Shown here piece by piece: positions 23,838 to 31,284 of a DNA stretch of 64,000 nucleotides. Source of the stretch: Syntrophotaleaceae bacterium (GTDB taxonomy: Bacteria > Desulfobacterota > Desulfuromonadia > Desulfuromonadales > Syntrophotaleaceae); the NCBI GenBank assembly GCA_041390365.1, contig JAWKQB010000002.1, forward strand, positions 562,001-626,000, given 5' to 3'. The position numbers were made by a program, and so were the translations under genes. How positions within the stretch are numbered: the first letter of the stretch is position 1; the number at the start of each line of letters is the position of its first letter. The notes under the pieces were generated by a model. The model saw only the letters and a program-made list of their open reading frames with translations, ran no database searches and was not told where the DNA came from.

Positions 23838-25028
23838 CTATCCGCTTTGCTGGCCGTTTGGCGGCGGTTTCGTTTCCACATAGACCTTGATCTGGGCGGG
23901 TTGGATTTCGGCGACATAGAGGTCCCGCGGCAACAGGATCGATGAGGGGGTCAGGGAAAAGGTCTGCCGGCCGAAACGCGACAGGGTTACATCGACGGGG
24001 ATGTTCAGATTTTTCGGGTCGAAAAGGAACAGCTTGCGCCTCGGACCCGCCAGGGTCACCGAAACCTCGGCCGGAGTGACTTCCTTCAGGTTGAAGTCGG
24101 CGGGAACGTTTTCGATCTTGATCGGCACCTTGTGCACCAGGGAGTCGATCTCCGAGCCCGGGACCAGGAACAGCCAGAAAACCAGCGCCAGGAATATGGC
24201 CAAAGCCCCTTCGAGCGAGGTTTTACCGATTTTGGCCGGCGTCCTCTTTTGGACCCAGGGTTTTCCCTGCTCCTCGTAAAACCCGGCCACCTCCTCGCGC
24301 AGATCCTTCAATCGTGCAAGCGGGCGCAGCGTGCCGTTGCGGGCCGCCGATACCCTGCCTGTTTCCTCCGAAACCACCAGGATCAGGGCATCGGTTTTCT
24401 CCGCCAGTCCCAGGGCTGCAGCGTGGCGGGTGCCCCGGCCCCTCAGTTGTTCGGTGTCCTGGGACAGAGGCAGATGGACTCCGAAGCGTTCGACCCGGGA
24501 GCCCTCTATGATAAGGGCGCCATCATGTCCGGGGGAATTGGGATCGAAAATGCTCAACAGCAGTGGCAGCGTCAGTTGGCCGTTCAGCGAGACCCCTTCC
24601 GTGGTAAACCACTCCAGCGGGTCGCTGGCCGGCAGCACGATCAGGGCACCCCGTCGGGCCTTGGACAGCGTGCTGACACCCTCGCAGAGGATCTCCGGTA
24701 CGGCCCAGGAGAGGGGCGGCGTCCGTTTCCCGACCAGTCTTCCGGACAGCCGCTCCAACAGCAGACGGATTTCGCTTTGAAACACGATGATCAGGATGAG
24801 AACAATGATGGCTGCCAGACCCTGCAGGAGCCAGACCGTCAATTTTATCTCGAGTTCCTTCGCGACCAGGAAAAGAGCGCCGAAGGCCAGCAGGGAAATG
24901 CCCACGAACCGCATCCGGCTCCGGCGCAGAGCGTCGATACCCAGCCATAAGAGAAGGGAGGCCATCCCGATATCCAACAAATCCTTCCAACCGATTTCCT
25001 GCAACAGTCCCAAAAAGTGCCAGAACAT
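23838..25028 (-). CDS. diadenylate cyclase (DAC/CdaA-like) fused to a YbbR-type domain
   Basis: A 396-residue membrane protein joining two functions that are separate genes (cdaA, cdaR) in Firmicutes. Residues 20-85 form three membrane helices, 90-230 a DAC domain that makes c-di-AMP from two ATP, 262-280 a fourth helix, and 285-390 a YbbR-like external domain. D-G-A (159-161) is intact. The second catalytic motif, normally R-H-R, reads R-H-A (191-193), a substitution at a conserved position that may lower or change activity. A promoter and terminator-containing leader lie upstream. No phosphodiesterase or glmM is adjacent. Confidence 0.85.
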   Translation of the reverse strand: MFWHFLGLLQEIGWKDLLDIGMASLLLWLGIDALRRSRMRFVGISLLAFGALFLVAKELEIKLTVWLLQGLAAIIVLILIIVFQSEIRLLLERLSGRLVGKRTPPLSWAVPEILCEGVSTLSKARRGALIVLPASDPLEWFTTEGVSLNGQLTLPLLLSIFDPNSPGHDGALIIEGSRVERFGVHLPLSQDTEQLRGRGTRHAAALGLAEKTDALILVVSEETGRVSAARNGTLRPLARLKDLREEVAGFYEEQGKPWVQKRTPAKIGKTSLEGALAIFLALVFWLFLVPGSEIDSLVHKVPIKIENVPADFNLKEVTPAEVSVTLAGPRRKLFLFDPKNLNIPVDVTLSRFGRQTFSLTPSSILLPRDLYVAEIQPAQIKVYVETKPPPNGQQSG

Positions 25029-25475
25029 CTCTTCTTCCCCCTAGGTAAAATCCGGTCTTCCACCTGTTCTGGCCGACCGATCTTAAGCAGCATAACGTCC
25101 CGTCATTTTCCCTGCCGAAAAGGGAAAAAGCCGTAAATAAAAAAAACCGGGTCGCCTGTCAGGCGCCCAGCACCCGCTGCCGCTATGCTGATTCGGGTTC
25201 ATTATTGTTTTTTTAATATTTTCTTAACTTCGCCCAGATTAGCTCAGGAAAAATGGCAAGTCAACCTAAAGATTCAGTCGCATTTTCATGGAGTTGTAAC
25301 TCTTTGAAATGAATGACGAGTAGCCCATGCGGCAGGGCATTGACGGGTTCCCGGCAATGGCGAAACAGTCCCGGATTGATATTCTGTACAGATGATTCCC
25401 CTTGGCGAACCCCAATCTGCCGAAGGGGGCGGGCGCAAAGCTATCGTATTCAGCAAGTCTGGAGGAGGATTGGCG
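25029..25475. other. 447-base gene-free gap
   Basis: The left half holds the minus-strand leader described separately. The right half (25270-25475) shows only a CTGTACAG palindrome (25384-25391), GC-rich pairs of short repeats, and the GGAGGAGG ribosome-binding site of the next gene. No convincing gene is present in the right half. Confidence 0.5.
25139..25264 (-). promoter_or_regulatory. promoter, 90-nt leader and terminator upstream of the cyclase-YbbR gene
   Basis: On the minus strand TTGACT (25259-25264), 17 bases, TAATCT (25236-25241) makes a good promoter with start near 25229. About 65 bases later a hairpin (GGG + CGCCTG / CAGGCG + CCC, 25149-25168) is followed by eight T (25139-25146), a full intrinsic terminator 110 bases before the cyclase start. 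A 39-codon frame (25083-25202) starts in the leader and spans the terminator. This is either an attenuator for the c-di-AMP gene or a small RNA of about 90 nt. Confidence 0.6.
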
Positions 25476-26834
25476 ATGGACTTCAAGTCGATACTTTCCG
25501 GCCTCATTTCCGCGATTGCCGTACTCATGGGAGTGTCCGTGGTCGCCTTGTCCGTGGCCCAAAAGTCGGGATCTTCCGGGATAAAATGGAAAGATAAAAT
25601 CGAGGTCGTTTCCGGAGAGGCTTACCGGGGGCCCTGGAGGATGAACGAATCGGAATTCCGTTACGTGGACGATCCCACTGTCGGCATCAACGGGGATAAA
25701 GCTGTCGGAGTTGCCTGGGCCGATCACGACCGGAAGGATATCTTCTTCCAGGTTTTTGAAAAGGACGGCAAAAAACGCTTCCAGGAACCGGTCAACGTCT
25801 CCCGAAGCCCGTCCATCTTTTCCTGGCTGCCGAAGCTGGTGATGACCTCAGGTCGTCCCGGCCGGGTGTATGTGCTGTGGCAGGAGATCGTTTTTTCCGG
25901 CGGAACCCACGGAGGGGAAATTTTCTTCGCACGGTCTAACGATGGCGGGAAGACTTTTCAGGAGCCGATCAACCTTTCAACCACCAGAGCCGGCGCCGGA
26001 AAGGGACGGCTGAACAGGGACTCCTGGCACAACGGCAGCCTGGATATTGCCCTGGGGCCCGAGGGACATCTCTACGCTGCCTGGACGGAATATGAAGGCC
26101 CCCTGCGGTTCAGTCGCTCCACGGACGGGGGCGCCAGCTTCTCCGCACCGATACGCATCCGGGGCGGAAACGGTGCAGCACCCGCCCGCGCCCCCGCACT
26201 TGCCACCGGAGGCGATGGCGCCGTCTATATCGCCTGGACAGTTGGAGAAGACCCGGCCGCCGACATTCACTTCTCCGAGTCGGACGACCACGGCCAGACC
26301 TTCGCCGAGCCGCGCATCCTGGACAGGACCGATGGGCATGCCGACGCTCCCAAACTCGCCGTCGACGACAGAGGGACGGTTCATCTCGTTTACGCCGAGA
26401 GTCCTGGTGGCCCTCTAAAGGCGTATCACATTCGCTATACCCGTTTGCCGCAGGGAGAAGGAGACTTCGAGCAACCGCGGCAGATCGCCGTTCCAGAGGG
26501 AACTCGCTGGGAAAGCATGAACTTTCCGAGCCTGAGCCTGGACGGAAAAGGGAATCCGTACATAATCTGGGAACTCTTCCCCAAACCGGTGGGATACCCG
26601 AAGGGGCTCGGCTTTACCTTTTCCCGGGATGGCGGGCAGACCTTTGCATCACCCAGGGATATTCCGGGAACCGGCGATCCGGCTCTCGGGACCGGCGGAG
26701 GCAGGCAGGGGTTGCTGATGAAAAAGCTCGCCGTCAATGATCAGGGAGCGATCGCGGTGGCGCACAGCACCTTCAAGCGGAACCAAAGCAGTCATGTCTG
26801 GTTCCTTAGAGGAGAGGCTGCCGGGAGAAATTGA
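25476..26834 (+). CDS. exported Asp-box (sialidase-like BNR) beta-propeller protein
   Basis: A 452-residue protein from the ATG at 25476 after GGAGGAGG. Residues 5-30 form a signal or anchor. The body contains four Asp-boxes (S-N-D-G-G-K-T-F, S-T-D-G-G-A-S-F, S-D-D-H-G-Q-T-F, S-R-D-G-G-Q-T-F) regularly spaced, typical of a six-bladed sialidase/BNR propeller, with W-A-D-H-D, L-W-Q-E-I, A-W-T-E-Y and A-W-T-V-G blade strands. The catalytic Arg triad and Tyr/Glu of true sialidases are not evident, so it is probably a binding or scaffold propeller outside the cytoplasm. Target unknown. Confidence 0.8.
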   Translation: MDFKSILSGLISAIAVLMGVSVVALSVAQKSGSSGIKWKDKIEVVSGEAYRGPWRMNESEFRYVDDPTVGINGDKAVGVAWADHDRKDIFFQVFEKDGKKRFQEPVNVSRSPSIFSWLPKLVMTSGRPGRVYVLWQEIVFSGGTHGGEIFFARSNDGGKTFQEPINLSTTRAGAGKGRLNRDSWHNGSLDIALGPEGHLYAAWTEYEGPLRFSRSTDGGASFSAPIRIRGGNGAAPARAPALATGGDGAVYIAWTVGEDPAADIHFSESDDHGQTFAEPRILDRTDGHADAPKLAVDDRGTVHLVYAESPGGPLKAYHIRYTRLPQGEGDFEQPRQIAVPEGTRWESMNFPSLSLDGKGNPYIIWELFPKPVGYPKGLGFTFSRDGGQTFASPRDIPGTGDPALGTGGGRQGLLMKKLAVNDQGAIAVAHSTFKRNQSSHVWFLRGEAAGRN

Positions 26835-27008
26835 AAGGTCCCGCATTGGCATCCCGCTTTTGCACGGCGCAGGAACTTCGGGGGAGTCGACCGGGTGTTT
26901 TCGGAGCCGATGCGATCGCGAAAAAAACCTTGCCATCGTCCCCAGAGGCGTTTTATTTTTTTCATTGATGATTCATAACAATGGGGTGACTCCAGATAAG
27001 GGGTGTCC

Positions 27009-27794
27009 ATGTCTTTGCCAGAACCGCCGAAGCCGATCGACTGTCTTTCCAGTACTGATGCCGCGATGCTCCTCGAACTCATCCACGGCTGCCTGGGTTG
27101 CACTTCGGAGGAGGAGTTCACTCCGCTTCTCCAGAAGACAAAGGAACTTTTCTCTTTTGATTTCGCGGGCACTCTTTTCGGCCGTATGGACAGCAGCAAC
27201 GACCTCGTCATTACCCATGGCATCAATGTCAGTTTTCCCGAGGAGTGGCTCAACGAATATCTGGCCCGCAACTACTTCTACCTGGATATCGCCACCAAAG
27301 AAACATTCGTTCATTGCAGAGTCAAATGCTGGTCGTATCTGACAAATAACTACAGCGCCAGGGTGCCGAAAGACATCATGTCGCTAAACCTCGACTTTGG
27401 CGTGAATGAAGCCTATATGCACGGAGGAAGTTCCTTTTTCGCGCCGAAGAAGAAAAGTATGTTCTGCTTTGCAGGCCAACTGCTGAAGCCGGACAGGCGA
27501 ACGGATACGATACTTGAGCACTTGATTCCTCACCTGCACCTGGCTCTGATCCGCATCTTCGATAATACCCAGTCGAATCTCGATCAAGCTAAAGCCGTTC
27601 TCTCCCCCCGGGAAAGGGAGGTGCTCGACTGGATGAAACATGGGAAAAGCTCCTGGGACATTTCCATTATCCTTGGAATCAGCGAAAGAACCGTCAATTA
27701 CCACGTCTACAATCTGATGCAGAAACTCGAGGCGGTGAACAGGCCTCAGGCCGTTGCCGCTGCAATCCGACTGGGGTTGATCGATCTTTGCTGA
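27009..27794 (+). CDS. LuxR-type quorum-sensing regulator (AHL-binding domain), LuxR solo
   Basis: A 261-residue regulator from the ATG at 27009 (AAGGGG upstream; GTG at 27003 is possible). Residues 20-180 match the autoinducer-binding fold with its key spacing: F-P-E-E-W-L-N-E-Y, then N-Y-F-Y-L-D, then K-C-W, i.e. the family Trp, Tyr, Asp and second Trp that line the AHL pocket. The C-terminal HTH reads L-S-P-R-E-R-E-V-L-D-W and I-S-E-R-T-V-N-Y-H-V-Y-N-L-M-Q-K-L. No luxI gene is in the window, so it is a solo or has a distant synthase. A canonical lux box lies 1.4 kb away, before the next gene. Confidence 0.85.
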   Translation: MSLPEPPKPIDCLSSTDAAMLLELIHGCLGCTSEEEFTPLLQKTKELFSFDFAGTLFGRMDSSNDLVITHGINVSFPEEWLNEYLARNYFYLDIATKETFVHCRVKCWSYLTNNYSARVPKDIMSLNLDFGVNEAYMHGGSSFFAPKKKSMFCFAGQLLKPDRRTDTILEHLIPHLHLALIRIFDNTQSNLDQAKAVLSPREREVLDWMKHGKSSWDISIILGISERTVNYHVYNLMQKLEAVNRPQAVAAAIRLGLIDLC

Positions 27795-27798
27795 ATCT

Positions 27799-29145
27799 TC
27801 AGACGAAACTCTCGCCGAATCGCCTTAAAAGCCTGACCTTCCCCTTTACCCGGACCTTTCCGCGCAGGATGGCCCCCAGCATACTCCACTCCCCGGCGAG
27901 CACTTTGAGCCATGCTTCGCTGTCCGCCCTCACCGCTACATCGACAATGCCGACATGCCCTTCGGCAACTTCGAGTGAGCCGTCTCGAATCAACATGGAT
28001 GCCTTTCGCTCCTCCCTACCGGTGAAGGTGAAATGCACGGTGATGGCAAGCCCCTCTGCCTTGCGCCGCTGGAATTTCAGGCGGGCGCCCTGGAGGAAGC
28101 TCGCAATCGACTGCGCACGAAGGCCGTTGTCGATCCGCCGCAATTCCTTGTGCGGAAAGTTTAGCGTCGCATAGGACTCGGCATCCGAGCCGGCAACCAC
28201 ATAAACTCTCTCTTTTTTTTCTCTCAACGGTGTCACGACTTCTCTTGCAAATCGGGCCCGATCGGTGAGAAACGGGACAATGACATCCTCACCGGCGGGG
28301 CACACCGCCATGCAGTAGCCTGTGCGGTAGATCGGGCCGGTGGTGAGCCCCTGCCAGACGGCGGAGGTTTCGCTGTCATCCACCCGTCGGCGATAGGCGA
28401 AACGATTCGGGCTGTCGGCGAGGCGTTCGACCCAGTCTCCGAAACCGGTCAGGGAATAGCGGTAGCAGTTGGCGTAGCAGGATGAAAAATCGAACTGACC
28501 TTCAGCTCCAACCGCCCCGACCGGACAGACTGCGGTGCAGGCATTGCAGTCCAGGCAGGGGGAAAAGGCAAGTTTTTCGCCGTAGGTAATGACGGAGGCG
28601 TCTACAAGCACCGTTCCCAGTACCATGAAGGCCCCGAAACGCGGATGCAGAACCAAGCGGTTGCGGCCGATTCGTCCGAGACCTGCGGCCACGGCTACCG
28701 GCTTGTGACCGATTACCCAGGGTTGCCTGTCCGGAAAGTTTTCGATCTCCATGGGAAACGTGGCCGGAATGTGCAGGGCGGCGACGCCCGCCGTCGCGAG
28801 ATTTGCGGCAATCGCCCGCCCGACCTCGTTTATGCGGCCCGTGCCGCGGCTGAATTCGAGCTGCGCCAGGGAACGGGCCGGGCTTCGGATGCTCTCGGGA
28901 TTGAGGCGGCAGGCATAACTCACCAGAGACCGGGCGTGGGCAAACGCATAGAGAATGATATCGCGCTGCTCCGCCATATCGGGATTGTCGATGGAAACGA
29001 AGCCGACGTCGTCGGCTCCCGCTTCACGGCATAGGTTTCGGAGCCATTTATCGTCGAGAACTCTGGTGGCAGGAGATTTGGTGGCGGAGGGGGGTGTCGG
29101 ATTGCCGCGCACGGCCAAAACGGTTGGATGTTCGTTGATCTTCAT
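27799..29145 (-). CDS. QueG-like [4Fe-4S] protein with C-terminal SCP2 domain
   Basis: A 448-residue protein after AGGAGG. Residues 35-230 resemble epoxyqueuosine reductase/reductive dehalogenase-type corrinoid Fe-S enzymes (G-A-D-D-V-G-F; G-L-G-R-I-G-R-N-R). Ferredoxin cysteines C-L-D-C-N-A-C-T-A-V-C-P and a later C-M-A-V-C-P fit two iron-sulfur clusters. The last ~100 residues match a sterol-carrier-protein-2 fold (I-T-V-H-F-T-F-T-G; L-K-V-L-A-G-E-W-S). Both halves occur separately in known families; the fusion suggests redox chemistry on a lipid-like substrate. It ends 4 bases from the convergent luxR-type gene, and its start faces a lux box 87 bases upstream. Confidence 0.75.
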   Translation of the reverse strand: MKINEHPTVLAVRGNPTPPSATKSPATRVLDDKWLRNLCREAGADDVGFVSIDNPDMAEQRDIILYAFAHARSLVSYACRLNPESIRSPARSLAQLEFSRGTGRINEVGRAIAANLATAGVAALHIPATFPMEIENFPDRQPWVIGHKPVAVAAGLGRIGRNRLVLHPRFGAFMVLGTVLVDASVITYGEKLAFSPCLDCNACTAVCPVGAVGAEGQFDFSSCYANCYRYSLTGFGDWVERLADSPNRFAYRRRVDDSETSAVWQGLTTGPIYRTGYCMAVCPAGEDVIVPFLTDRARFAREVVTPLREKKERVYVVAGSDAESYATLNFPHKELRRIDNGLRAQSIASFLQGARLKFQRRKAEGLAITVHFTFTGREERKASMLIRDGSLEVAEGHVGIVDVAVRADSEAWLKVLAGEWSMLGAILRGKVRVKGKVRLLRRFGESFV

Positions 29146-29231
29146 GGTCCCAACCTCCTAGAACGAACCCGCAAGACTCGATTAATAAAGGAAAATCGCA
29201 CGCTATGGTTTCAGGAAATGACCAATTTTTC

Positions 29232-29251
29232 ACCTGTAAAAAATGACAGGT
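29232..29251. promoter_or_regulatory. canonical lux box
   Basis: ACCTGT (29232-29237), eight-base spacer, ACAGGT (29246-29251): identical arms and spacing to the Vibrio fischeri lux box. On the minus strand a CATAGC (-10-like) box follows at 29202-29207, 24 bases from the box edge (22 in V. fischeri), favouring control of the Fe-S/SCP2 gene; the rhodanese gene lies on the other side. Confidence 0.75.
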
Positions 29252-29361
29252 AAAGCCGTCCGGATACCCCGTGAACACCCGCTGGATCGATTGTGCACCA
29301 TGTCTGTCAGGTTGCATTCGCGTTTTGACGGATTACAGTTGTCAACAAAGGAGGTGTACCC

Positions 29362-29766
29362 ATGAAAGGAAAGTGGTTCACGATGCTTATGCTGTTTCTG
29401 GCCCTGGGATGCGCCGGGGCGGGGCGATCCTCGCAGGATGAGGTGCCGCGGATGTCCGGGGAGGAGCTGAAGTCCCGCCTCGGAACTCCCGATCTTGTCA
29501 TCATCGACGCCAGATCCGGCAATGACTGGGCAAGCAGCGAGATGAAGATCGCGGGCGCGGTCCGGGAGGACCCGAGAAGATTCAACGACTGGAAAAACAG
29601 CTATTCGAAGTCAAAGACCCTTGTTCTCTACTGCGATTGACCGAACGAGGGAACCAGCGCCGGTCTGGCGCGGATACTGAAATCACAGGGGTACCGGACT
29701 GTCTACGCCCTCGAGGGGGGATGGGAGGCATGGCAGGAAGCCGGATATCCGGTGGAACGGAAGTAA
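29362..29766 (+). CDS. rhodanese-like lipoprotein, putative selenoprotein (UGA = Sec93)
   Basis: The frame from ATG 29362 (AAAGGAGG upstream) meets TGA at 29638-29640 and continues unbroken in the same frame to TAA at 29764. Read through, it is a 134-residue lipoprotein: lipobox L-A-L-G-C (Cys17), then one rhodanese domain with I-I-D-A-R-S, the active-site loop Y-C-D-[UGA]-P-N-E-G-T-S-A-G and the C-terminal G-G-W-E-A-W-Q-E-A-G-Y-P-V. Relatives of this subgroup have Cys at the UGA position (Y-C-x-C-P-N-E-A-T-S-A), so UGA fits selenocysteine, not a nonsense mutation. A hairpin suited to a SECIS starts 14 bases later. Likely an envelope sulfur/selenium transferase or reductase. Confidence 0.85.
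29654..29673 (+). promoter_or_regulatory. putative bacterial SECIS element (rhodanese)
   Basis: CC, bulged A, GCGCC, loop GGTCT, GGCGC, GG. The loop begins 21 bases after the UGA and is the same GGUCU pentaloop as E. coli fdhF, within the accepted distance for SelB-binding elements. Confidence 0.7.
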
Positions 29767-29783
29767 AAGGATAAGTGGAAGCA

Positions 29784-31031
29784 TCAGGGGTTGCGGGTTT
29801 GCGCCAGCCATAGCAGCAGGCGCTTGCGATCGGTGACTCCGGCTTTTTCGTGGATTCGTCGCATGTGGGTTTTGACTGTCGATTCGGCAATGCCTAACTG
29901 CCCGGCAATTTCCCGATAGCTGCGGCCCCTGATCACCAGACGCAAAATGTCCTGCTCGCGATTCGAGAGCTGACAGGCCAACTCGACGGGGATTTCCTCG
30001 CTCTCCTCCCGCTCGTCCATGACCCTGCGCAGTTGCAGGTGATGGCGCAAAAACAGGGCCAGGGCCGCGATATTGAGCGCCATGCTGCCGGCCATGCCCA
30101 CCGCTTCGGCCCGATCTCCCAGCAGAAGACCGAGAAGCTGACCCGCCGCGATGCCTCCGCACAACGCAGCGAGACCGAAACCGAAAGATTTCACCGGACG
30201 TGCACTCTGCAGCAGCAGGGCCAGCAGAAACAGGTCGATGCAACCCGCCGCCGCCATTACGGCAAACATCCCCAGGTTGATGCCGCCAGCCCCACCGATC
30301 TGCAGCAATCCGAAAGCCAGCATCCCCAGGCTCAGTCCGGCCAGCAGCAGCAGATCGCGGTCGCGCCGGTAAAGCGGCACTGCCCCCAGAACCGCCAGCA
30401 TGTAAAAGACCAGTTCCAGCCCCTGCATCAGTCCGGAAGCAGCATAGGCCGGAAACAGGAATCCGTACATCAATCCGCTGACCACCTGAAAGATGAAAAT
30501 GAAGGGCAGATACTCCCAGGCCAGGGGTTCTTTTTGAACGTCGCTCTCGTGGGCGGACACGATTCCGGGCAAGGTCATCAGGGGCAGCAAGGCAAAGAGA
30601 ATGGGCCAGGCGGGGAAGTCCCGGGTCTGGTGCAGCAGTGCCAGGAGAAGGTTGGTGGTGACCAGGCACCAGGCAGCGGCGCGCAGGGGCTGTCCGGCTC
30701 CCAGCAGGCCTATCGCCGATCTGACTGTTATCGGTGTAGCGGCGATGCCCATGACAGAAAGCAGCAAGGGGGCCATGGTGGGATAAAGGTAGAGGGCATA
30801 GGTCGCAACACCGCATGCGGCCGCCCCCCAGGGCGCCAGTTTTTCCAGAAGGACAGGGGAAATAAATCTGCCGGTGAGCAGCAGGCACGCGACCAGAGGC
30901 AGGAGAAACCATATGCTCGTGCCGCTGACCCCGCTCACAACCAGCAGCGGTCCCTCCATGGGCACGGCCAGCAGCCACAGGACAAAAAAGAAAAACGGCA
31001 AGGCAGGGGGAACAGCACGCATGAAAAACAT
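29784..31031 (-). CDS. membrane-bound LuxR-type regulator (multi-TM sensor)
   Basis: About 415 residues from the ATG at 31031 (TTG at 31082 would add 17; the TATACAAT-like -10 box between favours the shorter form). The first ~330 residues contain about ten to twelve hydrophobic segments, resembling a transporter-like membrane sensor; the C-terminal 65 residues are a LuxR HTH (L-S-N-R-E-Q-D-I-L-R-L-V, then I-A-E-S-T-V-K-T-H-M-R-R-I-H). Multi-TM LuxR proteins regulate from the membrane and respond to unknown ligands. It is convergent with the selenoprotein gene. Confidence 0.8.
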   Translation of the reverse strand: MFFMRAVPPALPFFFFVLWLLAVPMEGPLLVVSGVSGTSIWFLLPLVACLLLTGRFISPVLLEKLAPWGAAACGVATYALYLYPTMAPLLLSVMGIAATPITVRSAIGLLGAGQPLRAAAWCLVTTNLLLALLHQTRDFPAWPILFALLPLMTLPGIVSAHESDVQKEPLAWEYLPFIFIFQVVSGLMYGFLFPAYAASGLMQGLELVFYMLAVLGAVPLYRRDRDLLLLAGLSLGMLAFGLLQIGGAGGINLGMFAVMAAAGCIDLFLLALLLQSARPVKSFGFGLAALCGGIAAGQLLGLLLGDRAEAVGMAGSMALNIAALALFLRHHLQLRRVMDEREESEEIPVELACQLSNREQDILRLVIRGRSYREIAGQLGIAESTVKTHMRRIHEKAGVTDRKRLLLWLAQTRNP

Positions 31032-31284
31032 TATCCGACAGGGTTGAGTGGGCCATTGTATACGGAAACTCTTTGAGACCAAACCAAAAAATCAGAGATG
31101 GATGCTCGAACCGGCTTCGATTATTTCGAAATTTTCCTCCGGTTTTACCTCTGGTTTACAAAAAGACGACATGATTTTTCTGAAGAATTCGGGGAGAGTC
31201 GAACAGGTTCTGTTGGATGAAAACCTGAATGGGATTGTCTCATGAAGCAGGCGGTTGAGAACAAGTAGATTGAGGAGAAAAAAG

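Noticed and set aside
25400..25475. A GEMM-like fragment (CGAACCCC ... GGGCGCAAAGCTATCG) just before the Asp-box propeller gene
   Set aside because: The junction words resemble a c-di-GMP riboswitch, but P3 and the closing P1 strand cannot be placed before the start codon, so it is probably chance.
29641..29766. Treating the segment after the rhodanese UGA as a separate small gene or the gene as a pseudogene
   Set aside because: The continuation has no start codon or ribosome-binding site, keeps the rhodanese consensus without further stops, and the UGA lies at a Cys position followed by a hairpin.
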